DNA of 64,000 nt from Forficula auricularia (lineage: Eukaryota > Arthropoda > Insecta > Dermaptera > Forficulidae), in assembly GCA_024734495.1 (NCBI GenBank), contig JALMQS010000089.1, positions 6,150,420 to 6,214,419 of the forward strand. The letters run 5' to 3'. Below are positions 11,868-21,920 of the stretch, piece after piece. The notes beneath the pieces are model-generated. The model made no database searches, had not been told where the DNA came from, and was given only the letters and a program-made list of their open reading frames with translations. Within the stretch, counting starts at the first letter, position 1. Each line of letters begins with the position of its first letter. The position numbers and the translations under genes are program-made.

Positions 11868-12250
11868 TAAGATGAACTGTTCTGGTTGATAATGGCATTC
11901 AATCAATACTCTCAAATATTTTTTTTATTTTTGAAGTGATTAAATGAATTTTTAGGACTATTTATGAATGCATTTTTCAAAAATTCGCCATCTGTAAACG
12001 GGTTTCTCTTGCTACCAATGCTAATAACAGCTACAACAAAATTGGTAGATGTAGCGTAATTATGTCTGCTAACAAGACTGTTTAAAAATTTCTTTTCTTT
12101 TTCAGTATATCAAAATATGTATAAATAAATGAATTCTAATACAATTATTGCAAAATATTGAAAGATTACAGGTGATTTTTTCACCGAACTCAAGTGGGTC
12201 ACTTGAAATTATCAAATGGGTCATTTAGTGACACAGGTTGCCGACGCCTG
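11868..12250. mobile_element. hAT-like element, right half
   Basis: It is homologous to 9160-9513, starting GATGAACTGTTCT and ending GGTTGCCGACGCCTG, the same CAGG-type terminus. The left half is missing. The next element (pogo) begins seven bases beyond its end. Confidence 0.55.
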
Positions 12251-12257
12251 CATTTTA

Positions 12258-14179
12258 GGGGCACGTGGGGGAAACACGAACACCTAAGGGAAAACTTGAA
12301 TAAAACATCAGTTTTGAAAGATAAGCTTACTTTTATTGTTTTATAATTAAGTTGAATTATCTATCTAACTAGCTAAGTAGTCAAAATATAAAATTTGTTT
12401 ATAAAATGTAATATTAAAAAGAAAAAACAAAACCCTTAGTGTTCTGAGTGGGGTAATTACGAATAAACATTTATAACCTATAAAACAGTCTTAATTACGA
12501 CAGAGATCACATTTATAACCCTTCGATGATGACTGTCCATCTGTACATATTTCTCAAGAGCCCAATTTTCACAAACGGAGCACATAATTCAGTCTTCATC
12601 GGGGGAGATCTATATATTTATCATTACAAAAAATACAATAGTAGTCAATAGTTTCGTCCTTTCCTTCTTTCTTTTCTTGACTAGAATCACTAAACTCTTT
12701 AATATTCTTGAAATTGATCAATACTCTTTTAGTTTCTTCGTTTTTAAATTTGCTACCATCACGTTTCAGTCTTTTTATTTCAGTTTTTTCCTTGGTATTT
12801 TTGCAGCTTTTCTTTTGATTCCTTCTTCTTTTGCTCGTTTTTTATTTTCCTTTTCTTCTAATTGATCTTTAATAGGAGTGCTTGTTAAAATAATCGATTT
12901 CTTCTTTATAATGTTGCGCTTAGATGTTTTGGGAGGAATTATAGGCACTTCAACGATTTCAGTTTAGAAACTGACAGCGTGCTCGCCTCTTTAGCTGTAA
13001 CTGAATTGTCATGTCCACCAAGATCATCTATTGCTGAACCAGAAGTTTGTACCATGGAAGTAGATGCAGGAGTATCAAGCGGCTGTCTGTTATTTGATTG
13101 GAAATGAACAGGACGTTCATCAGAAGCTTTGGCATTGAAATTTACAACACTGCCATCTTGTGCAGCTGTAGATACATCAGAAGCTTTTTCAACAGTTTGT
13201 TGACCATGAATTTCAATAGGCCGCAAGGGATATTATATTCCTGCAGATCTGAATCCATTTGCTGCCTTTTCAAGATTACTGCACCGATTAAAAGCATTCG
13301 TAAATAACTCAACTATTTGGTATTGTGTAATGGGCTTTCCCAATCGATCTGACATATGATTCTCACATTCTTGATTGTATACACTCTTGAGAGGTCCAAA
13401 AAATGTCAAGTCTAAAGACTGGAGTTTATGTGAGGTGTGTGGTGGAAGAGTCAGCATAATGATTCCATGGTCTCTGCAGAATGTGTATGCGCCAAAACTG
13501 ACATGACTTTCATGATTATCTAAGATTAGCAAAATTGGATTTTTTTGTGAAGGATTTGAAAAGGAAATAAAGTGGTGAAGCCAGTCAATAAATAAACCTT
13601 CATTTATCCATCCAGAGTCTGATACAGATGCATATTGGTTTTAACATCTTCAACAGCTTTTTGGAGATCTTCTACTTTATACTTTGTTTCTGTTTTTATG
13701 ATATATTTACGAGGCATCTAATATAATAATAAAAACAAATTATGAACGATGAACTAACGAAAGAGGGGTAATGCCGAACGTTCGAGATTACCCGAAATGG
13801 CCTGTTCGCCATTGGCAGGATCTAAACAATTAAAATAACAAAATTATTATAGGTTATGTTACTTTTGCCGTTAAGCATTATCGGCATAGAATCATTAACA
13901 TATGAGTATTCAACTATATAAAGTTTATTTTACTATTATTGATAGAAATAAAACTATATCAAGTTATATTTACGTAAAAAATTACATCAAAAACACAAAA
14001 AATTGAAATGTCCATAACTTGACCCGTGCTTGCGTCTGTATGTCCCCTGTTGTTGACTGGCACTACAAGTGACGTGAACCTTCAAGGTGGTCGTAAACAA
14101 AATACCGCCATCTATTTCTAATATATCAAAATTGTTGCATTCGTGATTACCCCGCGTTCGTGTTTCCCCCACTTTCCCC
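12258..14179 (-). mobile_element. pogo-like DNA transposon, internally deleted
   Basis: The ends are inverted repeats: GGGG followed by GTGGGGGAAACACGAAC on the left, and its complement on the right. TA dinucleotides at 12256-12257 and 14180-14181 are the target duplication. The 1.92-kb element contains minus-strand transposase parts with the middle missing. Confidence 0.85.
12490..13717 (-). pseudogene. pogo/Tigger-type transposase, internally deleted
   Basis: The start at 13717 reads MPRKYIIKTETKYKVEDLQK, the psq/HTH-type N-terminus. About 90 bp later it jumps straight to the DDE core: WINEGLFIDWLHHF, LLILDNHESH (catalytic Asp), LTLPPHTSHKLQSLDL (catalytic Asp) and FFGPLK. The ~200 residues normally between them are gone. 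After a frame change near 13230 the C-terminal tail continues with a Lys-rich stretch (KRAKEEGIKRKAAKIPRKK) and a degraded C4-type finger (YYCIFCNDKY, then MCSVCENWALEKY). The gene is dead. It would have cut and pasted the surrounding element. Confidence 0.88.
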
Positions 14180-14181
14180 TA

Positions 14182-14696
14182 CTCTTGGTTTTAAAATTTA
14201 CTATTTCTCTTGAAACTAACTAACAGAGAAAAAATAATTATTTTTTTTGAATAATTTTTTCATTTGAAATGTTGCAACGTTCAAATCGAGGTTCGGTCCT
14301 AAAAGTATGGGGAATGGAAAAATTGCATCTTTTCTGGAAACCGACTGAAAGATTTTACTTAAAAGAACTTATAGAGTCATAACCAATGTTAATTGTATAA
14401 AATAAATAAATAATATTAATAATAAATGAAGTGACCTAAGATTTATCTGAAGCCACTCAATGACCCGCTCTATGAAATCTATGTTTGTACACATATCTTT
14501 AATTATTTATTTTTTGTTTATTTTTTTGTTTTTACCAATTCATATTTTTTATTTTATTTTGTCTTTTTGACTTTTGATTTTATTCATATTTTTGACATAC
14601 AATTGCCTATATCTGTTGAGATTACTGATTTCTCCAGAAAACTTATATCTTAATTACTGTTCGTGAGAACATCCGCACAAATGGAGAAATTTCTTA
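14182..14696. other. AT-rich stretch, no gene seen
   Basis: Poly-T-rich sequence without coding content or repeat structure. Confidence 0.45.
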
Positions 14697-14960
14697 CCTC
14701 AGCTGAGCCTTCTTCTGACATAATTTCTATTGGCAACAAAGCTTTTTCAATTATAATGGATCCATGCACTAATATTTTATGAAGAGTGGGTGTCATTGGA
14801 TGCCATGGGTATAGTTTCACATACATTTCCGCCGTGTCTCAACAAAAAGATCCGAATTTTTCAGTATCTATTTTATGACCGCTTTATATAGCCTCTAAAA
14901 TTACTTTGAGGCGATATATGATATCAATACCGATTATTTTTTTATCAGAGCTCACAAGTT
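14697..14960 (-). pseudogene. unidentified transposon-type coding fragment
   Basis: The minus strand reads SGHKIDTEKFGSFC, then after one stop DTAEMYVKLYPWHPMTPTLH and KILVHGSIIIEKALLPIEIM. The mostly continuous frame suggests a once real protein. I recall similar segments in multi-copy insect proteins of unclear class, probably encoded by a DNA transposon, but I cannot assign a family. Confidence 0.4.
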
Positions 14961-15215
14961 GTGAGCGGTTTCCTTGAAATATTTTGATATTTTATTTATA
15001 TTGCTCTCTATTTTTGGTTCGGTTTTGGATTTGATCTTTAACAAATTGGAGTGTTTTTCCAAAAACATCCTGTAGAAGCTTTTTTAAATATTTGTTTAGA
15101 AAACCTGCTTATTTTTTAATTATTACCTACTCACTAATACAACCTTCTGTGTTTTATTTAACAGTATTGCTTTTATTTTTTTATATTAACAATCTTTTCT
15201 TAATGAGTCCAAATA

Positions 15216-15416
15216 TTAGGTTGTTTCAAAAGTTTTGCCCGTTTATATGAGTCTACTTTAAACAGTAATATCTCAGTGAATACTTATTCAATTTAATCAA
15301 AATAAGCGCCATATGAATCAGTGCACTTTTGCCAACGTAACTTAAGTCTACTAATTCCGTGGGCATAAAAATGGAGTGCTCGGGATTCGATGAAGTCGAC
15401 GAACGCCGTTTTTGCC
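15216..15416 (-). mobile_element. mariner 3' end with transposase C-terminus
   Basis: The minus strand reads FVDFIESRALHFYAHGIS, RLKLRWQKCTDSYGAYFD and a stop at 15293-15295. This is the characteristic C-terminus of mariner transposases. About 75 bp on lies the inverted-repeat end TTAGGTTGTTTCAAAAG next to a TA at 15214-15215. The rest of the element is absent. Confidence 0.85.
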
Positions 15417-15474
15417 TGTTATCGAAGTAATAATAAACTATAATAAGGATAATTAACAATGGATTTCAAAAATA

Positions 15475-16082
15475 TTAAAATTTTATTGTATTTGTGAACA
15501 AGTATTTTTCTAAATTATCTTCAGTAAAATTATGTCTACGGTCACTTAAAATTGATTTATAGGTAGAAAATGAGCGCTCCACATCCACAGACGTAAATGG
15601 GGGCGAATTTAAAGCAACTTAAAAGTTAAGGGTCCCACGAGTCATTTATTTCGGAGTCTTCCTCGCCTAGAAGAATTTTATTAAAACTTTTCAATTTCGT
15701 TAACTCGATATTTTTTTTAAGTGTATCATCTTTTTATTTTAGTTTTAAGTACGATACCAATTTTTTCAGGAATCGAAATCGATTTTCATTTCTGTCTCTT
15801 CGATTATTGACAAGGTTTCATGTAATGGTAAGCCTTTCTTTTCAAGTTTTTTGATAGAATCTAATCTACCAAAAAGGAGCAATGGGTTTTAACATATGTT
15901 AATGTATTGCACTATATATATGCAGAAAAACTACTAAACACCCGAAATATGCAAAAATATGCACTATTAACTTTTTGATATTGTCATCAGAGACGCTCAA
16001 AGCATGTATTAAAATGTTTTTGCATGACTTTAAAATAGTCAAAAAAAATATGCATTTACATACTAATTTAATCCTGGCCCTA
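15475..16082 (-). mobile_element. hAT element 3'-half with transposase C-terminus
   Basis: The minus strand contains PFTSVDVERSFSTYKSILSD and RRHNFTEDNLEKYL, the hAT C-terminal dimerisation motif, ending at a stop at 15475-15477. Further upstream LDSIKKLEKKGLPLHETL belongs to the same protein after several frame breaks. The sequence at 16065-16082 (complement TAGGGCCAGGATTAAATTAG) fits a hAT terminus. It is a dead fragment joined almost directly to the mariner end. Confidence 0.8.
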
Positions 16083-17340
16083 TGTGATAAATAATTACGA
16101 AAATAAAAATAAATTGTCTCTCATTTTTTTCCTAATTAAATACATTATGAATTTAATTCGAAAGTAATATTTGCTTAAATTCTAATTTCTTAATTTGAAA
16201 TTATTTATAATGTACCTAATATTGTTTAAATTTAAAACATTCATTAATTTTTCATTAATAAAAATGTTCGCTAAATTAGTTACAATTCTATAAATTTAAA
16301 GCATTAGTTAATTTTTGATTAATAAAATGTTTATTAATTTTGGTACAATTTACAGTTTTAGTCATTATGATACTTTTAACAGTATGAAAGTAGGACATTT
16401 CCGTTAGGTGAAAGGACATAGGATAAAAGGTTTAATTCCAGGACATATCCTCCCAAAGTAGGGGGGGTGATCATCCTAAATATGATATTTTAACATATTT
16501 AAACATGTGGCTTTGTAAAAAAGCTAAACAGACAATCCTAACAACTTTTTCATTATTTAAGGTATTCGAGCGATGGGAATCCATAATAATTCCCTTTTTT
16601 TTTATTCTTATCATTGTCATATATTTATTTACCTACTCCTAAATATGATAATTTTTTTGTAATTCTAGTACAACTTGAAAAATTTATTCGTTATGCCTAT
16701 TAGTTTAAAATATGCATTTAGATATAATCCGAGCTCTACTCATAAGAAAATATTGCAAAGTTCCACGCATATAAACTATTAAATTGATCTTGTAAAGATG
16801 TTCAGGAAAATGATGTAGGATAATAATATTATGTAAAAAAAATGAATCTGATTGGCATTTTCCCATAGGAGGATAATCACGAATTCAATTATGATCAAAC
16901 AGATCTGTAAGCGCCCAGGGTTCGTGATCAATGGTCAAACTCAATCAATTTGCTAAAGGCATCAGCTTGGATTGAGACCTCCACCTCCCCCGGCCTTTGT
17001 TCTTCGTTTAAACCTGATTTGATTGCATGCGTTCTGCTGTTGAAGTCCTCTAATTGGAGATGAAATCGCACCATACGAGCAATGGAAAGTAAATTTGCAT
17101 ACATTTAACATTGGATCAGTCCTGTGTGTGTGCTCCCCTATAAATAAATATATACATGGACAAGCTCCAATTTTCAAAGAAAAATATATTTACCCTCCTT
17201 TTCTAGATGGGAGTTGGAGTAAAATGTTTTATCTTAAGAATGCTAATATTTCAATACATTTGTTAATAATTCTTTAATTAATAAAATGATTAATATTTTT
17301 ATCATACCCATGAGAAATAACAGATAAAATGTTTCTAACT
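16083..17340. other. AT-rich stretch, no gene seen
   Basis: No recognisable coding content. The frame around 16962-17177 is low-complexity at one end and shows no domain. Confidence 0.45.
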
Positions 17341-17380
17341 TATGATGAAACTATAGTCTCGCAAACAAATAAATTATAAT
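17341..17380 (+). repeat. Penelope-associated tail sequence, copy 2
   Basis: GATGAAACTATAGTCTC followed by GCAAACAAATAAAT matches 43363-43385, with one inserted G. It is a short dispersed remnant. Confidence 0.45.
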
Positions 17381-17639
17381 GAGTCGTTTATTATTTTGAA
17401 AGTGGCTCAATTGTTTGTTATTTCGAGATATTTGTATTTATATTTTTATAAATACATATCCGGGCTAACTGGGACCAAAGACAAACCGGATAATCGATAA
17501 TCCGGACATATGGGTAATAAAAACAAAACAAATCCTCAAATAAGCGAATTTAAATTTATTACGATAAAAAAAAACATGTTATATCAAAATTACATAGAGT
17601 TGTTTAATAAAATAGATACATGGTGTGACCTTAACTTTT

Positions 17640-18232
17640 AAGTTTTTAAAAACTAAAGGGTACAAATACTCTAGGTGGTAGAGCTATTGGGTGTTGTACT
17701 TGGATAGCTTTATTTATTAATTTAGGCTTTTAAATCTAATGTGGGAACTAGATGTTTTTAGGAGATTTATTTGTTTTAATAAAATTTAAGAGTTTATTTA
17801 ATATATAATGTTTAATGCACTTTTAGAGTTTAAGTTTTATAAAAATGTTTATACACACGTAATATAGTTAATTTATAGACACGACACTGGTTGAACTATT
17901 TGAAGATGAAATTTTAAAGTTTATAAAGTTCATACTGGGTTGCAGGAGGTTTATATGGGTTACACCGTTGTGGATCAAATTAAATTGTAGTAAGACTACC
18001 CAGGAGAACCAGCTGTAGTATAAGATATTAAATGTACGGGTTATACCGTTATTGAAGGTCCAAAAATTGAGACCGCTACTCACAGCTTTGTTCGGGCAGA
18101 GATTCACTGTTAAAGTATAACACAATTCAGTAGGGATTCGATCCCGCAGAGATTCCTCTTTCAAACGATTCTACAGCGATTCTTGCACCGAAACGATTCT
18201 GAGTTCTCTGGCTGCACCAGGCATCTTATATA
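17640..18232 (-). mobile_element. possible solo LTR, ends undefined
   Basis: On the minus strand a TATATAAG box (complement of 18225-18232) is followed by a GC-balanced transcribed-looking stretch and then an AT-rich zone with AATAAA-type signals near 17785-17800. This resembles the promoter-to-poly(A) layout of an LTR. I could not find TG/CA ends, a primer-binding site or a target duplication, so the class is uncertain. Confidence 0.25.
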
Positions 18233-18563
18233 CTGATTTGAGGGAACTGAGCTTGCAATTATCATGACATCATAATAAATGCAAGCTTAGACTTTTCAAG
18301 CATTTAACTTGGATAGGTTTTGAAAGACCATTTAAATAATGATGATATTCATTATACATAGGTATATGTTTATTTACATCAAGCAAAGGACTCTCATTCC
18401 TTATTGATGTTCCACTTCTGCTACTCTCGACAAACTAAATATTTTCAATTATATTGGTATTTGATTTCTTTTACAGGTACTTACTGAGTGATAAAGTATT
18501 GGTTCTTTTTTTGTTTGTCCTTTCGGTTCTTGTTTCTGGTTGTAATGGAGGGTTTTGATTCAG

Positions 18564-18725
18564 CAGCGTCCAGGTGCGGCGGGGAGCGGTGCCAACGGGG
18601 TGGCACGGGCCACTTGGCTCGGTGCGGTGCGGCACGGTGCCAACTGGAAATGCCTGCTGCTCACGCTGCTCATCTACGCGTGTCTCGCGGCCGTCGCCTG
18701 GTGTCGGCTCCACCAAGTGACCAAG
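18564..18725 (+). CDS. TMEM151-like membrane protein, exon A
   Basis: A 162-nt exon (54 codons, phase 0 to 0) bounded by a pyrimidine-rich tract and GATTCAG at 18557-18563 and by a GT donor at 18726. The peptide includes QRPGAAGSGANG and then NWKCLLLTLLIYACLAAVAW, a hydrophobic segment that corresponds to the first transmembrane helix of TMEM151 proteins; conserved WKCLLL and WCRL are visible. The exon is strongly GC-rich against AT-rich surroundings. It joins in frame to exon B at 40081. The start codon must be in an upstream exon that I could not find. TMEM151 proteins are multipass membrane proteins of poorly known function. Confidence 0.85.
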
Positions 18726-19055
18726 GTCAGCATTGTCCGAAATTCGCTCTCAAGACACACCAACTGCGGCACTATCTGCCCGCCAGTACGTATCAGTTCG
18801 ACACCCTCGCATCTCAGTCCTGCCGGTTGCACATCGCCTTCACCCCAAACCAAACAGCACACAAACATGTCCCCTTCTCCATTCTACCGATATCATAAAG
18901 AATAGTAGCAACAAATTGCAATATACCGAATTTGTCGGGCCATAAGACGCACCGACGCATAAGACTCATAGTGATTTTTCAGGTTAGAATTTACCAAAAA
19001 TACTTCTATCAGACAGAAAAAAAAAATGGAATTGTTACATTATATAACCTCGTCG

Positions 19056-19076
19056 TTTTTTGAAATCGGTTAAAAA
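19056..19076 (+). repeat. dispersed T6-GAAATCGG motif, copy 2
   Basis: Same element end as 863-883 and 38088-38108 with one substitution (GAAATCGG). It is again preceded by an A-run and an AACCTC-like spacer. Confidence 0.5.
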
Positions 19077-19250
19077 TTAGCAACTAGATCAGTGATGGCG
19101 AACCTTTTGAGTTTGGTGACTCAAAATTCGGGAAAAACCTGACTTAACTCGGGTGATTGTTTTCAACAAGGTGATCTGCGAAGGCTGAGGTTGAATCACT
19201 CTGTGTAGTGTCCACTTTCTTAGTGTTTGACTGCAACTTTCTTAGCGAAC

Positions 19251-19370
19251 TCATTTTAGTTCTTTATACCGGGTTTGGAAAGTTCTGCCCGTCTGACCAA
19301 TATAGAACGAGTCACAGTCTTCACATTCAAGTCTGTAGACACCACATTTCTCTTTTGGGTCAATTTTATC
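19251..19370 (-). pseudogene. Penelope-like element, GIY-YIG endonuclease fragment
   Basis: The minus strand reads DKIDPKEKCGVYRLECEDCD, SFYIGQTGRTFQTRYKE and a stop at 19251-19253. This is the GIY-YIG nuclease motif (GVY about ten residues before YIGQTGR) that ends Penelope-like retroelement proteins. The frame then degrades. Upstream reverse transcriptase sequence is not clearly readable in 19370-20100, though the zone keeps traces of frame. It is a dead fragment. Confidence 0.8.
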
Positions 19371-20608
19371 AAGTATATTATTAACTAATATAGATGACAG
19401 GTTAAAGTTGTTATATAAAAAAAATAATAATATTACGCTCTCTTTCCAGATCTATGTTTTCCATATTATTGTCTTGCAAATCCATTAAAAATTTGAATTT
19501 CTTACTATGTCTCATAGACTTAGCTTCTCCTATTTAAATCCAACGGAACATTTGGCGTGTCTCTTTTAAATTTTCTGCGCCGTATACTGAGACTGTATCT
19601 GTAGATTTATACGAGTATGAAAATTTTCAAGTAATGCGTCTCTTGTTTATGTCACTGTATTCTGTTCCCACACTAGTAAGTACTTAAGCTTTCTCTTCGT
19701 ATTTCTTTAATTTCTGATCTGATTGGTGAGGTGTTTTGATCACGAACTCTTTTAATGACATAATTAACTTGTTGCCTTAACAAATATCCAAACCAGGGTT
19801 CTGTAATTTTTTGTTAATTAAAATTACAGCATCGAGTTTCGCAAGTTTATTAAATAAATTCGAAAATCATCTTTCTCATTCTCATTTTCCCTAAACATGT
19901 AATAAATAATAATATAAACGTTTCACCTTTACACCACTTTCTTTTCTACTGATATAATAAAACAAAGTCCTCTATAGCAATTTTTCTTCTCTTATCAATC
20001 CTGCTCCTCGGATTTAGCTCTATCATAATTATTACTAGATTATTAAAGTTTAATAAAATGATTAAAGAAAGCTCCATTTCTTTTTATTAAGGCTCTTTTG
20101 CAAAGAGGGATGAGCCGAGAGAAAGAATAACAATGGGCGACTTAACAGAGTCCCTAAAAGCTTATCCCTTTCTAAAAGCAAAAACAAACTTCTCTATCAA
20201 AGGCAAATATTTACTAGCCAATTTCAAACTTTAATAAAGAGAAAACACTTTCATATTGAAGTGATCAACTTGAAATATTAAATAATTAATATGGCCATTA
20301 CCAAATAAAGAAATCTTTTGGATGAATAAATTTCACTTTTTATAATCCAACTTTTAGTATTATATATTAATAGTTTAATTAAATAAATATAAGGTGAGTT
20401 TCATGGAAATAAAATATATTTAAATATTTTATTCGATCGAGAAATGATTTCACTTTGTATCTCATGAAGATGTGCTACGATATCAATTATCGAATATATT
20501 AAATTGAAAGTTTCTTTTTGCCGAAAGAAGCAGAATTTTTATAAATTGAAGGAGACATTAAATGTGTATTCTGCTGCAATTATTAATTTTTAACTGGTTA
20601 TAAATAAA
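19371..20608. other. no intact gene; possible Penelope debris
   Basis: AT-rich. The first ~500 bp may be decayed upstream parts of the Penelope-like element. At 20502-20560 there is a copy of the ATTGAAAGTTT...TTGCCGA...AGCA motif that begins the inverted-repeat elements at 35968 and 42846, followed like the former by TTGAAGGAGACA. Confidence 0.4.
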
Positions 20609-21004
20609 TTAAAAATTTATAATTCTAGCAGAAGAAACACTTTTATTTTTTGGACAAAATTTCAATAACCATTCTAAAGATGATAAGCTTGTATCTTCAT
20701 CAACAAATTCGGTTGTTAGATATAATTTATTGACAATAACTTCATCATTAATATAATAGGGTAACACCTCACATAATTTTTGTAACGAGCCTAAGCATTT
20801 TAAATTAGGTAAAATTTTTAAAACTTTGCCATACTGTGATGCGTTTACCTCTAGTCCTAGGATATATTTGATTTTTCGGATTCCAATTTGAAGAAGAGGA
20901 TCGATCATACAGGCCAAAATCCAACGTTCTTGTTGGGCAATAATTTCTCGAACACACTTCTTCACATTATTTAATGTAGAAATCTTATAAGGTAAGGGGC
21001 CCAA
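20609..21004 (-). pseudogene. LRR-like protein fragment (gene or pseudogene)
   Basis: A 131-codon open frame with leucine-rich-repeat-like spacing: VLKILPNLKCLGSLQKLCEV, KLYLTTEFVD and SLSSLEWLLKFCPKN. It has no signal peptide and no upstream exon that I can identify. In LRR proteins these repeats form a curved protein-binding surface. The frame is intact but isolated, so it may be the last exon of a gene, or a remnant of a multigene family whose members share ILPNLK and FCPKN-type ends. It lies close to the coding repeat array at 21.9-24.3 kb, which has similar CPNIE-type turns. Confidence 0.4.
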
Positions 21005-21154
21005 ATATCGTCCCCCTGAGCGAATTTATCTATAACTCAGTCCCTAACAAATATTTTCCAAAAACAAAAATACTTCTAAGGAGCCAAAACTCTCTAGGAT
21101 TAGGGCCTGAAGTTGGAATTGGATTTATTGTTATTAAAAAGCAAAAAAGTAGAA

Positions 21155-21500
21155 TAGAATAGAATTTTTATTGTTTTTTTTTTGTACAAGGTACACAAAC
21201 AAGTACATCATTATTTATACAGAACCAAAACACCAATCACAATCCATTTTCACTCCAAAATGCCATTTCTAATCTAATTATGCCCCTTATAAAATTTAAG
21301 ATCTTATATATAATGTTTGTATCATCAGTCTCCAAAATACACAATATTTCTCCTCTTGTCACAACCCCCAGAACTCGATCCCTACATTCTTTGTACATCG
21401 GACACTCGGTCAACACGTGGAATAACAGGTCCTCCTCCACCCTCAGGTTGCAGAGCGTGCATTCCTCAAAAAGCAAAAAAGTCAAAAAGTCAAAATCCAA
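21155..21500 (-). mobile_element. LINE 3' end
   Basis: The minus strand ends a protein with CTLCNLRVEEDLLFHVLTEC (a CCHC-type motif near the C-terminus of many LINE ORF2 proteins) and IYKILNFIRGIIRLEMAFW, with a stop at 21237-21239. A short 3' UTR ends in an AATAAA-like signal and repeated TTCTA units (plus-strand TAGAATAGAATAG at about 21153-21165), a typical LINE tail. The 5' part is missing. Confidence 0.7.
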
Positions 21501-21920
21501 TTTTCGAAAAAAGTGTTCCTAATATCGTCCCCATCCAAAAAAATCTATTATTTTTACCCGAGAATTCAGGTATAGCTGGTCTTATAATTATCAGAACCAA
21601 TGTTTTCTCTTAACTGACTCTTGGGCCACCAAATAATTGAGGAAAAATAAAAAATGTACGGAATATCTTCATCTGATTCACATTTCGAATCACTTCGAGC
21701 TATCCGCCTTTTTAAGTCTTTGCACGGGGTTGAGAGGCATAGTCGTTTCCTTTACAACTTTTTCCCGAAATCTCAGAAAAAGACAGCTTTCGTTTCCGTG
21801 CAGATTTTTTCTTTGTTCGTTAAAACGTCCACATCATTCTTGGCTTTGCCATTTGGCATATATCGACATAATGTGGATGCGCCTTTATATTGCTATCCTT
21901 TTAAGACCACGGCGTAAAAT

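Noticed and set aside
16962..17177. Gly-rich 71-codon minus-strand frame
   Set aside because: Low-complexity end, no homology that I can recognise, and no splice or promoter context.
18732..18945. Extension of TMEM151 exon A past 18725 in the open frame
   Set aside because: The open frame continues by chance. Sequence after 18725 no longer matches the family, and the conserved continuation is found at 40081.
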